Shown: positions 11,748 through 26,085 of the stretch, in pieces
How the letters are laid out: the number at the start of each line of letters is the position of its first letter
Numbering within the stretch: position 1 is the first letter of the stretch
Origin: Cercozoa sp. M6MM
Taxonomy: Eukaryota > Endomyxa: Ascetosporea
Strand: one strand, 5' to 3'
Assembly (NCBI GenBank): GCA_040357565.1
Contig: JBDODJ010000120.1
DNA length: 34,554 bases
The notes under the pieces: model-generated
Seen by the model: the letters and a program-made list of their open reading frames with translations, nothing else
What the model was told of the DNA's origin: nothing
Databases searched by the model: none
Position numbers and translations under genes: made by a program

Positions 11748-13677
11748 GTATTTGTGGGCGAGCAGGCCGGCGGCACGTTCGTGGTCGAGAAGGACGAGGG
11801 CGCCCCGCTGACGCGCGGTACCGAGATCGTGCTGCACCTGAAGGAGGGCTGCGAGTCCTTCCTCGAGGAGGACACCATCAAGAACATCGTGAAGCAGCAC
11901 TCGCAGTTCATTCCGTTCCCGATCTCGCTCTACGTGACCAAGACCGAGGAGGTCGAGGACGAGGAGGAGGCCGCCGACTCGGATGATGAGGAGGCCGATG
12001 AGCCCAAGATCGAGGAGGTCAAGGACGAGGACGAGGACAAGGAGGACAAGCCCAAGAAGACCAAGACCGTGACGACGCAGGAGTTCGAGCTGCTCAACAA
12101 GCAGAAGCCGATCTGGCTGCGCAACCCGGACGACGTCAAGCAGGTGTGTCTTTGGTCCTTACCCTGGCCTAGCCTCACCCCCTCCCATATTGCTACCATA
12201 CCCCCTCTGCCTTCATCCCCTCTATCTTCATCCCTACCCCGCAGGAGGAGTACGCCGCCTTCTTCAAGTCGCTGACGAACGAGTGGGACGACCACGCCGC
12301 TGTGGAGCACTTCAAGGTCGAGGGTGCCATGGAGTTCACGGGCCTCCTGTTCGTGCCGAAGCGCGCGCCCAACGACATGTTCGGCGGCCAGCGCGACCAG
12401 AAGCAGAAGAACCTCAAGCTCTACGTGCGTCGTGTCTTCATCACGGACGACTGCGCCGAGTTCTGCCCGGACTGGCTCTCGTTCGTCAAGGGCCTCGTGG
12501 ACTCGGAGGACCTGCCGCTCAACGTGTCGCGTGAGATGCTCCAGCAGAGCAAGGTGCTGCGTCAGATCAAGAAGAGCGTCGTCAAGAAGTCGATCGCCAT
12601 GTTCACGCGTCTCGCCGAGAACGACGAGGAGTACCTCAAGTTCTACAAGAACTTTGGCAAGCAGCTCAAGCTCGGCATCTACCAGGACGAGAAGAACCGC
12701 GACAAGCTCGCCGAGCTGCTGCGCTTCCAGACCTCTAAGTCCGGCGAGGACCAGCTCTCGCTCAAGCAGTACGTGGCCAACATGAAGGAGGAGCAGAAGG
12801 ACATCTACTACATTACCGGCGAGAGCAAGCAGGCCGTGGAGAACTCGCCCTTCCTCGAGGCGCTCAAGAAGCGCGGTCTGGAGGTAGCCGCCCCTCTGCC
12901 CTCTCTGCCCTCTGCCCCTATCCCCCGAGTGCTTCCTTGTACTTGCCTCCCGTGTGGTTTGGACAGGTGCTGTACCTCACCGACGCCATCGATGAGTACG
13001 TGACGCAGCAGCTCAAGGAGTTCGACGGCCACAAGCTCGTCTCGGTCACCAAGGAGGTACTTGCCCCTTTGCTGCTTGCCGGTCCCCGCATGAGACATGA
13101 CATGACAGTAACCCCCTGTGTGTAGGGCCTGGAGCTCCCGATGAGCGAGGAGGAGAAGGCTCGCGCCGAGGAGGAGAAGGCCGAGTACGACGCCCTGTGC
13201 ACCAAGGTGAAGGAGATCCTCGGCGACAAGGTCGAGAAGGTCGTCGTGTCCTACCGCATGGAGGACTCGCCGTGCTCGCTCGTGACAGCCGAGTTCGGCT
13301 GGTCGGCCAACATGGAGCGCATCATGAAGGCGCAGGCGCTTGGCGGCAACGACATGTACCAGTTCATGGCACCGCGCAAGACGCTCGAGATCAACCCGAA
13401 GCACGGCATCGTCAAGTCGCTCAAGAAGCTCTTCGCCGCCGACCCGGAGGACAAGACCATCAAGGACTTCACCTTCCTGCTGTTCGAGACGGCCATGCTG
13501 ACCTCGGGCTTCACGCTCGACGAGCCGACCACGTTCGCCTCGCGCATCCACAAGCTCATCAAGATCGGCCTCGATGTCGAGGACGACGAGGAGGAGGACG
13601 TTGCTGCCGCTGATGCCGACGAGGACATGCCCGAGCTCGACACGGAGGACGCCTCGATGCTCGAGGAGGTCGACTAA
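11080..13677 (+). CDS. HSP90: Cytosolic heat-shock protein 90
   Basis: Six exons (11080-11126, 11286-11688, 11766-12143, 12245-12883, 12967-13056, 13126-13677) give 702 residues, the normal cytosolic length. The N-terminal GHKL ATPase domain shows [18 protein letters not shown], the nucleotide-binding DTGIGM and [15 protein letters not shown]. An acidic charged linker of D/E/K repeats spans about residues 215-260. The middle domain includes [10 protein letters not shown], and the C-terminal dimerisation domain ends in LEEVD. Family members normally end in MEEVD, the docking site for TPR co-chaperones; here the M is L, preceded by another M. HSP90 is an ATP-driven chaperone for kinases, receptors and many other clients. 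The first intron follows codon 15. Codons are extremely C/G-ending compared with the neighbours, as expected for a very highly expressed gene. An (AT)n tract fills the second intron. Confidence 0.99.
11706..11745. repeat. (AT)n microsatellite in HSP90 intron 2
   Basis: About 20 uninterrupted AT units lie between donor 11689 and acceptor 11765. Confidence 0.98.
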
Positions 13678-13958
13678 ATCTTGTGTCTGCGTGTCGCCCG
13701 CGCTCTACCGTGCGCTGGTTAGTTTTTCGTCCGAGAGGATACACCATAGATCTTGAAAATTCGCCTCATGCTGCGCTAGTTTGTTTAAACTGGTAATATC
13801 CGTGAAGATACAACTGAACTGAACGAAGTTTGGTCGGTGCACGCCAGTTGGGTTCGGTTGAACAAATCTATTAAGCTGACGTCAACACTTCAATACCCGA
13901 CCAAGTTACTGTTTCCATACCGAAACAAGTGTGTCATAAGCTAAGGCAGAAAACAAAA

Positions 13959-15466
13959 CTAGATAAGTTGGAAGCCGGCATCTTCCTCATGCTCAGCCTC
14001 AGGCTCGGCATCTGAGTTGTCACCGTTCTGTTCGATGTCAGGGTGATCGCTGGCACCGTCCTGATCGTTGTCGTTGTTGTCTTGCGCTTCTGGCTTCTTT
14101 GACACCTGCTGTGTCAGGCCAAAGAGGGACGCGAACAGCTCGTCCACCTGTGTAGACACACAAGACATATGCACATGAGTGAGGAGGGAGTGCTCAGGTG
14201 TACCAAATCAGCGTCGCGGTACTTGGGAATTGGCACCATACTGCACACAATACAAGAGTGCTCCAGCCCAGAAAGATGAGCACAGTGTGCGACATACAAG
14301 TTCTGCAGTTTTGGAATGGGCTGGAAGCGAATCTTTCGACCCTACAGACAAAACAGTTGAGGGCTTTTGGTCGAAAGAAACAACACATAAAAAGGTGCGA
14401 GGCTTGTGCACCTTGCTGGCCTTGCGATCGACGTTGTTCTTGGTTCGCCGTGTTCGCCGTGTAACAGCCTGCGCTGCATCGGCGTCGCCTGCCGCGCTCG
14501 ACTCTGTGCAGTCGTGCCGAACATAAGATAGGATGCACCTGAGGTGAGGTAACAGAAGAGACGATGTACCGGTAGAGGCAGCGATGAACTCACGCAACAG
14601 CTCTGTTAGTATCAGTATAATTATAATAATGTTACGCTAGGTGGGGGAATGACTACCTTGGTAAAAGTCAGTGTCGTCGTAGACCTGCGCGCTGCTCTTT
14701 TGCGTCGTTGGTTTTTCGCCCTTGAAAGAGTGCTGCGACAGCAAGAACAGGGGTGAACCATAGGGTAAGGGTAGGGGTAAGAGTATCACATTGGTCGGTT
14801 AGCAAGAGCGGCGTACCTGGAGTGGCCGCAGCTGCGCACGCCGCACCAGCTTGTCCAAGAAAGCATCGTCCTTGAAGCAACTGCACACAGACACACACGC
14901 ATGCACACACACGCACACACACGCACACACATACAGACACACAGACACACAGACACACATACACACATACACACAGACACACAGACACACACACACACAC
15001 ACACACACGAAAGAAGAAGTACGAGTCGGTCTGTGCCTTGAGCGACTGCTCCAGTGCCGATAACTGCACCTGCTTGCGGCCCTGCAGGGCGGCCGTGTGC
15101 GCACGTGACTTCTTGTGCCACTGAGCACGTGCACACATTCAGTCGCACCGTCGGGTCAGTTGTCTGCCACAGCAATACATGACAGCGAAAGGTACCACAT
15201 CGGCATCCGCGATGGAGAGATCGATGACGTCGTCGACGTCAAGTTCCGTGTCCTCGCTGAAGGAAAACAGGAGGACAGTAAGGTAGTAGGACAGTAAGGT
15301 AGGAGGACAACAAGGTAGGAGGACAGTAAGGTAGGTTGGATGAGAACCAGTACCCAGAGAAAAGGTCGGCGTGCAAGGCGTCCAACTCTTGCGTCAATTC
15401 ATTCAGTTCCGACAACACCGCAGACACCTCTTGTTTCACCTAACAAAAATGGAGGGTTAGAAACAT

Positions 15467-15518
<52 letters not shown>

Positions 15519-15802
15519 GAGCAAAGGCACCTCCGTGTCGTGCTCAATGTGCGCCTCCAGAGCACTCGCACGCGGCAGCGACATTGCCTTCAGCAGCACA
15601 GGCTGCACGCGGATGCGCATACCCAGTGTGTCGGCACATGCGGACACGAGGCGACTACACCAGTGGTATCAAGAGGGACACCGGCAGAGGGGAGGGCCAT
15701 GGACTTACCGTGTGGCCACAGCACGCCGTCTCTCCTGCCAACACAGGTGGTAACACATCACATACACAAACACAAACACAAACACAAACACAAACACAAA
15801 CA

Positions 15803-15852
<50 letters not shown>

Positions 15853-15862
15853 NNNNNNNNNN

Positions 15863-15910
<48 letters not shown>

Positions 15911-16440
15911 ACATACAACAGAGACACACACAGATACAGAGACACAGAGACACAAAGAAACAAACAATGCTTACGTTGTGCGAATGCGCAACAGCGTCAG
16001 CGAACATGGCGTCGTTCCGCGCGGACAGCATGGCGAGGTCCTTGTCCAGGTCATCCTCGTCCTCGTTGTCGTCCTCATCGTCCTGGTCACTGCACGCACA
16101 GACACTGTCCGTGCAGACTCAGAGATACCACAAAGTTGGTACCTGACGTCGCTCTCATCGCTCACAAAGTTAGCCAGTTTCTCCATCAGTCGCGCCTGCT
16201 CCTCTTCGCTCTGGCCGGATCCCTGGAGACACAGCATGTGACACACGCGTACACACGCTTCATACACTGCAGTCGACATACCTCCTGGATGGGAAGTGCT
16301 TCCGCTGACTTGACCACTCTTCCAAACACCCACAAGTTAGCGAGAAAACCACACAGATACTTTTTTCAGCAGAAGTACCGGCCCGGGTAGGCACCCTCGA
16401 TGCGCGTCAGTGCGTCGCCTTCCTTCAGAAACCGCGACAT
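13959..16440 (-). CDS. BFR2: AATF/BFR2-type rRNA-processing factor
   Basis: Sixteen exons join from ATG at 16438-16440 to the stop at 13959, about 430 residues. The order matches the AATF/Che-1/Bfr2 family: an acidic N-terminal region ([19 protein letters not shown]); a helical AATF segment containing [19 protein letters not shown]; the WHKKSRA block; then the TRAUB region with [28 protein letters not shown] and LFASLFGL near the C-terminus. An Asp/Glu/Asn-rich tail follows. In yeast and animals this nucleolar protein belongs to the small-subunit processome and is needed for early pre-rRNA cleavage. Three introns carry large CA/TG microsatellites, one interrupted by an assembly gap. One intron holds a four-copy 16-bp tandem repeat. 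It shares a 204-bp upstream region with TAH18. Confidence 0.92.
14884..15008. repeat. CA-rich microsatellite in an AATF/BFR2 intron
   Basis: CA units interspersed with CAGACA and CATACA variants end in a pure (CA)n run. The sense strand of the gene reads (TG)n. Confidence 0.95.
15272..15335. repeat. 16-bp tandem repeat, four copies
   Basis: Four adjacent units of AGGACAGTAAGGTAGG start at 15272, 15288, 15304 and 15320. The first differs at its last base and the third at two bases. They lie within a single intron of the AATF/BFR2 gene. Confidence 0.92.
15469..15514. repeat. (CA)n microsatellite in an AATF/BFR2 intron
   Basis: About 23 CA units; (TG)n on the sense strand. Confidence 0.97.
15769..15909. 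repeat. (CAAACA)n and (CA)n microsatellite with gap
   Basis: Six-base CAAACA units (15769-15806) run into a long (CA)n tract. It is broken by a 10-N gap at 15853-15862 and lies in an AATF/BFR2 intron. Confidence 0.95.
15853..15862. other. Assembly gap (10 N)
   Basis: Ten N residues inside a CA repeat; the true repeat length is unknown. Confidence 1.
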
Positions 16441-16644
16441 TGTGCCTCACAGTGTGTTCACACAAATTCAGACACTCCCGCACGCGCGACCGCAGCGATA
16501 GCGCTGATTTCTGATAATGTTATGGGCGCGGAAAAGTAGCTGGCTACACAAGGGAAGAATCACCGCGAAAAATGCCACGCAGGGCATACTTAGACTCATT
16601 GTTTTGACTCTAAGCACATCAGCAGCGTATTGGATTGTTTGAAA
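16441..16644. promoter_or_regulatory. Shared upstream region of BFR2-like and TAH18-like genes
   Basis: 204 bp between divergent start codons. There is no clear TATA box; the stretch is moderately A/T-rich toward the TAH18 start. A bidirectional promoter is inferred from geometry only. Confidence 0.4.
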
Positions 16645-19998
<3,354 letters not shown>

Positions 19999-20343
19999 AC
20001 AATGCCAACGCAACGAAACGAAACTCCGGCCGAACAGATTGATCAGCTAACATAAGATCATACAATCGATGCCACTACGTTCCATTCAGTTGACGCTGCG
20101 TCTATCAGTGTTATCCCGATTACTCAACGCAATTTGACGATTCGAATGTTCGGTTCGTCCGGTCACGCCACGGTACGCGACGGGTACGAATAAGGGAGTA
20201 AGCACGATGAAAATCGATACGATAATCGACGAAAACGCAATTGACGGCGCGGAAGTCACATCCCTAGGCCAGTAGTTAATCCCTAGGCCAGTAGAAAGGA
20301 GACTTCACCACCGTTTGCTCCTACAGGCCAGTTATGCATTTCA
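19999..20343. other. Intergenic spacer with a short direct repeat
   Basis: 345 bp between two converging stop codons. It holds a perfect 16-bp direct repeat and scattered ATCGAT-type palindromes, but no coding frame or RNA gene that I can support. It probably contains both 3' UTRs. Confidence 0.55.
20260..20294. repeat. 16-bp direct repeat separated by 3 bp
   Basis: ATCCCTAGGCCAGTAG occurs at 20260-20275 and again at 20279-20294. It could be a small tandem duplication. Confidence 0.9.
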
Positions 20344-20787
20344 TTATTTTGGAGACACGAACACACAAAACTGGGCAGGAGTCAGGAAGGCTACCTCATG
20401 CGGTGTGAGTTGCACGTCCGACATGGGCACTACGAACTGCGACTTGGAGGGCCGCGAGAAATGCTTGCCGGACGAGGTGACGACATCCACGTTCATTGGC
20501 TTGAACTGAATTGGCGCAGACACACCCAAAAGAAACAATCCGCGCGGAGACATACAGACAAAAACAAAAAACAAACAAACCTGGAACGGGTGCGTGCGCA
20601 CCAAGTCGAAAATTTCGTCGTCGGTGAATTTCTTGCCGCGGCGTGCTTCCTCTCGCGCAATGTCGAGGTCACGTTCCGCGCGGATGCTCAAGAACAGTGC
20701 GGACTGACCGCGCGTGTCGACTTCGACCGTGCCAGCATGGAAGCCCTCGGCCTCCTCCTGCAGCTGCTTCTTGTGATTTTTTCTGCC

Positions 20788-20837
<50 letters not shown>

Positions 20838-20847
20838 NNNNNNNNNN

Positions 20848-20895
<48 letters not shown>

Positions 20896-23800
20896 CACAC
20901 ACACACACACACACACAACACACACACACACAACACACACACACACATTGAAAGCGCAGAGAGGAAGGGAAGCAAGGAAGGGAAGCAGGAAGGAAAGCAG
21001 GGAAGGGAAGCAGGGAAGGGAAGAAAGGAGGCGAGGGGACGGAAGGGAAAAGGGCTACCGGCGCATGCGCACGTTGTGCCTGGCCTCGGCGAGCTGGATG
21101 TCGAGAGTGAAACCGTCGCGCAATTGCTCCTAGGAATAAATATATATATATATATATAATACACATGCATATATGTGTATACATATATATACACGTTATC
21201 AATACAGTATAGTGCACCTCGATGGCAGCAGCACGTTTAAAGCCGCCAGTAAACATGGCCATCATGCCTGGTTTCTGCCACACACAGACACGGTATACAA
21301 AGGAAGGGAGAAAGGCACAATTGTTTCAGAACGGTACCGCTCCTGAGAGACCGCCAAACACGTCTGTGCTCCACTGATGCAACCTGGGAAAGAAAGGGTA
21401 CGGTAGGGTCATATAGTACTACGCAGGGGCAAGGGCAAGGGCAAGGGCAAGGGGGTAGGTCCATAGAGCATGCTCTCTCTACATGTAGTCGCCAGCAGGC
21501 ACGTGTCGCTGAATCTCGGGATGTCGTTCGATCTGCTTAAGCAGCGACGTCAGGTAGGGACCCGGCTTACTGTAGCCACCGGGAGGGGGGAGGGAGGGTA
21601 AAGTAAGACACAAGGTGAGCAGCCACGAAGAAGCAGAGATAGGGTACGGTGGCATATGAAGGGAAAAGATCATTGACAGTGCCGACAGGTAGACGAGTGA
21701 GGCGAGACCAACTGCTGCCTGAAGGTAGGCGGCAAGGGGTAGGGGTAAACTACAAGGCAACAAGACACGTGCCAGACATACCGAAGGGATGAGGTCCTCG
21801 GCGTAGGGAGCAGTCGCACAGGAGCCCAACTATACAGGAGCCAGGAAGGATGTGACCCAAAGAAGTGACCTAGGCGGCGGGGGGGGGGGGTACACGCTGC
21901 GTCTCGTACTCGAGCGACGTCGAGTGCATTTTGGCGAGTCGCTCCAGTCGCTTCCTCGTCATACTGAAACACGAACGGGATCAACGGACGGTACAACTGG
22001 ACCAAGAAGCAGTGCACGTACGGCTGATCGGGTGGCACCAGCGGCAGCGACAGCGCGTCGCAGCGCAGCGCCGAGCGGCCCTGCGCGTGCGCAAACGCCA
22101 GCGGCAGACGCACCTTTAAGCATCAACACACACAGACACAGTGGTACAAATGAACAGGGACATCTGGACTCGCAAAAGCTACATGCACACGCCGCTCCTG
22201 ATTCTCCAGAATGATCGTGTTCACGTGCTCCGTCAACGTGTTGACAAAGTGCTGTACACACTCGAACGAACGGGGGGGGGGGGGTATAAGTATCAAAGGA
22301 GGTAAGGAACAGGCGGTGTACCGGCTGTGGGTGGTTCACGATATCAAACGGAACACCGTCGCGTCTGTGTTACACACACATACACACATGTGAGTCATAT
22401 GGCTAGACGCGCAAGAGGCAACACAAGGTACGCCACGTGCGGCCGTAGCCAGGCAGCTGGTCCCTTCTCTGCCACCGTCACCTGCGCAGTCACATGCATC
22501 ACTTACCTCCTTCCATACAGACAGAAAGACAGAAAGACACACAGACACCAACACAGAGACACACCTCACGGGGCAAGGCGGCCGGCAACTCATCGCCTGC
22601 CTCGACGACGCTGACGTTCTGCACACAAACACACACGTGTTAGAACGACCACCTAGAGCGATCAACCAGTGATCACTCAGAATGACCACTCAAAGTGACC
22701 ACTAAGAATATCCACTAAGGATGACCTCGCATATTGACGACTCATACCTCATCGAGCGTGAAGCCTTGTTGTGCCAGCAGCCGGCGTTCGCACATGCGTG
22801 CTACGCGCGCGCGCGCCGCACTGGTGTCCTGTCAAGTGGGTACCAGTCAGGGAGGTACTGGGGGGGGGGGGGGGGCCAAACGGGGGTGAGTACGTCCGCC
22901 TGACACAGACTGCGGTGTCTCTCCATGGCTTCTTCCTTTGTGAGCGGGCGCACGCGGTGCCAGTCACCTACGTAAACAAGCGTGTGACATGGAGGTTAAG
23001 GGAGTAGCGAAAAAGAGAGGATAGGGTTAAAGGGAGTCGGATAAAGGGGCAGGAACTAAAGAGAGTACCCAGCACAGTGACAGTCCAGCCGCCGTTGCCG
23101 ATGTGTTCCGGCAGGCGCCAGGAGATCTCCTCCTGCTCGCACAGAAAGTACTGTTCCTTGATGTCCTCCTCCTGCACCGGCTCTTGCTCCTTCTTGCTAC
23201 GGGGTGGGGGGGGGGAGAGGTAAGTGGGGCACATATAGAGGTATCTATCCAGAGAAGAGCTTAAAGCTATATACATATATATATATATATATATATGTCT
23301 TATAGCCAGGTGTATGGGTTAGAGAAAGGTGTATATAGAGGGAGGGAGGTAAGGTACGCAGGGTGACGCCGAGGTGCACGGCCCTCTCGCTGTCGGATTC
23401 GCTGCTCGCTAAAGTGAGAGGCCAGTTCGGTGAGAGACACCTCCTTGTCTGGGTATGTACACAGGGTAGGAAGAGAGAGAGACAGGGAGACAGGGAGACA
23501 GGAAGACAGGGAGATCGGGAAACAGGAGGAGGTACTGCGATGACGCTCGTTGCGATAGTCGCTCGCTGCCTTGGGCCGCGCGGCGTCGCGCTTGACCTCG
23601 TCGTCGGTGAGACGCAGCACTTGAACTCTACACACACACATATATATATATATACACATGCAGTCAGCCACTCGCCATCCACTATAACTAGAACACACCT
23701 CCGCGCGTACGTCCGACGACTGACCCACGGACGCGGAATCTCCCTACAGCATCCGCGCGGACACAACGAAGTACAATTATCGAAGGACAAGAAGAGACTG

Positions 23801-24340
23801 AACGCACTCTGCGCCTTCCTCTGGCTTTACGGGAAGCTGCAGCAACTGACGCAGCGCCGGATGATGCATCACGATCTGTTCGGACACAACCAAACATATG
23901 TACACATCTAAATACACACACACACGGAGGAACATACGTTCCTCGCGACATTCACCTGTGCACCACACACACACACAGGTACAAAAGCTTGACATTCGAG
24001 GTACTTTAACGGCAAAGAGAAAAAGTGAGAGAGAGACCTCCTCGGAGAAGGAAGGCAGAATGATATCGCGCATGCTGACTGCAATGCCGACGCAGGCACC
24101 GATCACGCCGAGTGCCGCCCAGTATCTAAAGTATGCAGGAACGAGATCATCTCGTTCTCCTCTTCTCCTTCGTGTGACACAAGACTACCCTGGGAAGTCA
24201 CGCCTCGGGAACAGTCGCACACGCGGATCGGCCGACGTGCGCGGTACAACAGGCGGCACCACCATCGAGCGACGTCCGCGCGGACGAGCCACGCACGCTC
24301 TACGCGCCGCTCGTACAGTTTGGTGCAGTCTACGAAGCAT
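20344..24340 (-). CDS. Unrecognised protein with presequence-like N-terminus and one membrane span
   Basis: About 20 exons join from ATG at 24338-24340 to TAA at 20344, roughly 650-700 residues. The N-terminus (MLRRLHQTVRAARRACVARP and on) is Arg-rich, lacks acids and looks like a mitochondrial presequence. Near residue 60 lies a hydrophobic span (ALGVIGACVGIAVSM). The rest is soluble and charged, with pieces such as EEISWRLPEHIGNGGWTV, HFVNTLTEHVNTIILENQE, MLHQWSTDVFGGLSGAK and the helical ERDLDIAREEARRGKKF. An inner-membrane protein with a large soluble domain is the simplest reading, but I recognise no family. Junctions near 21640-21720 and 23700-23930 are uncertain. One intron (21964-21994) is only 31 nt. 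Introns carry a gapped CA repeat, several C-runs, and 13-bp and 8-bp tandem repeats. Confidence 0.68.
20790..20946. repeat. (CA)n microsatellite with gap
   Basis: A long CA tract interrupted by a 10-N gap at 20838-20847 and by occasional CAA units. It lies in an intron of the minus-strand gene, so the sense strand reads (TG)n. Confidence 0.97.
20838..20847. other. Assembly gap (10 N)
   Basis: Ten N residues inside a CA repeat. Confidence 1.
20953..21035. repeat. Purine-rich imperfect tandem tract
   Basis: Repeated variants of GGGAAGCAGGGAA follow the CA tract in the same intron. On the sense strand this is a C/T-rich polypyrimidine tract. Confidence 0.85.
21135..21194. repeat. AT-rich dinucleotide tract in an intron
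   Basis: TA and CATATATG-type units fill an intron of the minus-strand gene. Confidence 0.85.
22646..22734. repeat. Degenerate 13-bp tandem repeat
   Basis: About seven units resembling TGACCACTAAGAA can be laid out, at 22646, 22659 (shortened), 22670, 22683, 22696, 22709 and 22722. All lie in one intron of the minus-strand gene. Confidence 0.85.
22860..22875. repeat. G homopolymer (sense-strand C-run)
   Basis: Sixteen G residues on the plus strand, within an intron of a minus-strand gene, so the transcript carries poly-C. Similar runs occur at 21879, 22272, 23206, 26854, 27267, 27332 and 27987. Confidence 0.9.
23466..23525. repeat. 8-bp tandem repeat (GGGAGACA)n
   Basis: Several GGGAGACA or GGAAGACA units run in tandem in an intron of the minus-strand gene; the sense strand is TCTCCCTG-like and pyrimidine-rich. 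Confidence 0.85.
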
Positions 24341-24479
24341 CTGCACACACAAGGGAGCAGCCGATTACTGTAGTTCCCGGGTTCCCTCGAAAAGCAATCA
24401 CGTTTTATCTTTCTCAGCAAATGCAAAATTTGCCTAACCCGCTTAAAATCAGGTTTCCGTGCGTGCTAATACCGCGGAA
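24341..24479. promoter_or_regulatory. Compact bidirectional promoter region
   Basis: Only 139 bp separate the start codons of two divergent genes, both with presequence-like N-termini. Both promoters and 5' UTRs must share it or overlap the coding ends. No TATA box is visible. Confidence 0.45.
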
Positions 24480-25978
24480 ATGCTGAAACGCACTACAAGA
24501 GCGCTAAAAGTGCGCTCATTTTCGTCAATCGGCGATACTTTTCGCGATGTAGGTCGTTGCAATAGGCTTGGCCGGGCTGTATAGATATGTTTTCTGGGAA
24601 GAGTAGGTCGCAACCGAGTTGCAACGGGACCGCGAGCTGAGTGCAGTGTGTGCACTGGTGCCACCGGCGTGTCGCATGGGCGTACTGCTTTAGACACTTT
24701 ATTGTGATGGGAGGTACCTGTCCCTGGGCGTGTATAGGTGGTCGCGGTGGGTGCCTTCAGCAACGACGCGTGTAAGGTGGCACTCACAGCGACGTCGGCT
24801 CAGGCGGCGCAGCTGCGGATGCTATGGTGGCGCACCTCCGTGCAGGAGATCGGCAAGGACGAGCTGCCAGCGGCGCCGCTGCCGCGCGTGCTCTACCTGG
24901 CGCACAAGCGGCACGCACTGCCGACGCACCGAATGCTCGCTGTTCTACAGGGTGTTGCCGACCTTGTGGTAGCACTGTTTTGCTCTTACCTGCCTGCCGT
25001 TTCACCCTTTCACCCTCTCTAACCTTGTACATTCTACCCTCCTACTCCTGCCCCCTTACCTCCCTTCAGGAAACACCGCAAGCAGAGACAGTGGCGCAGC
25101 TGGATGCAATGTGCGAACATGTGTTCTCCAACACGCTGTACCTGCTCATGTCAGTCACCAGTCCGGTGAGTCTCTGTCTCTCTCCCCTGTCCCCCTCTCT
25201 CCTCCCTCTCTCCTCCCTCCCTTCCTTTGTGTCTGTACTCAAACGCAGACATGGCATGGTGTGTCTAAACATAGGAGGCGTCAGAGGAAGCCCAGGACGC
25301 TGCGTCACTCGTTGGACGGGCCTGGGGATTGGCACGTCTACTCAGGGGTGCTTCCCTCTCTCTCCTCCTCCTCCTCATTCTTCTTCTTCTCCTTGTGTAT
25401 AGCTGTCTGGCAATCACTTGAAGCATAGGTGCACCTGTGATGGCACGTGCACGGGACACCTGCGTGCTACCCAAGGAGACGCTGGTCGATGCCAAGTATG
25501 CCACCGCGTGGCGACAGGTTTTGTCTGCCCTGGAGCTTCTCAATCCTCTCCCCTTTACCCTAACCTCTGCCTCCAGGGCGATGACTCGGAGGGCACACGG
25601 CAAGCCACACAGCACGTGGTTCAGTACATCAACGCACTCCTCGACGCTGCCGACGAACAGCCGCAGGTATACGCGCGGATGAGTGCGCTGCCCGCGCGGA
25701 CGTACCTTCTGTGTGGTACAGGAACCGGTGGCACGTGTGCTGGCGGCATCGACTCGCAGCTTTGTCGATTGTCTCGAGCGACGCGATTTCTCGGTGTTCT
25801 CCGACGCCAGTGTGACCGCGTGGCCGTACGTTTTGGCTCTACTTCCCCTCCCTTTCTTCCTTCCTTCCTCCTTTTCTTCCTTTTCCTTCCTCTTTGTGCC
25901 AGTCAGTTCGATATCGATAGGTCCAACGAGGAAGAGGTCATTGAGATGTCCACGGCCATGCGTGCTGCCTTTGAGTAA
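24480..25978 (+). CDS. NDUFAF6: NDUFAF6-like complex I assembly protein (phytoene/squalene synthase fold)
   Basis: Nine exons (24480-24548, 24607-24681, 24738-24968, 25070-25165, 25275-25347, 25429-25517, 25577-25666, 25722-25825, 25903-25978) give 300 residues; human NDUFAF6 is 333. The N-terminus MLKRTTRALKVRSFSSIGDT reads as a mitochondrial presequence. The body follows the NDUFAF6 order: RDRELSAVCALVPPACRM; the LRMLWWRTSVQEI helix; PRVLYLAHKRHALP; CEHVFSNTLYLLMS; VGRAWGLARLLRGAP; CVLPKETL; and the terminal LERRDFSVFSDASV. NDUFAF6 adopts the isoprenoid-synthase fold but lacks the two Asp-rich catalytic motifs, and I see neither here, which favours the assembly factor over a true phytoene synthase. 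It acts in mitochondria on early complex I assembly (ND1 module), implying a conventional respiratory chain. Confidence 0.85.
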
Positions 25979-26085
25979 CTCAGCTGCCCATTAAACTTAA
26001 CTAACGTGGGTAAACTTACCGCGCTGACTGAGCTCAGACCGGGCTAAACTGAATACACGTTCAGCACCGATTAAGTCTGCGTTGA

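Noticed and set aside
12324-12785. Ser/Arg-rich frame within HSP90
   Set aside because: A frame-shifted shadow of the GC-rich HSP90 exon 4; the HSP90 frame is unambiguous.
14755-14785. Telomere-like GGGTAAGGGTAGGGGTAAG
   Set aside because: It is a short G-rich stretch in an intron (sense C/T-rich), irregular and not TTAGGG; more likely a polypyrimidine tract.
15465-16390. Long Thr/His-repeat open frames on the plus strand
   Set aside because: They are translations of CA repeats across an N-gap, antisense to clear BFR2 exons.
20398-21283. Open frames of Thr-His or Cys-Val repeats
   Set aside because: Products of the CA/TG repeat and the gap in an intron of the minus-strand gene; no non-repeat coding content beyond the real exons.
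24738-25978. Phytoene synthase identity for the NDUFAF6-like gene
   Set aside because: The two Asp-rich catalytic motifs of the synthases are absent and the N-terminus is a mitochondrial presequence.
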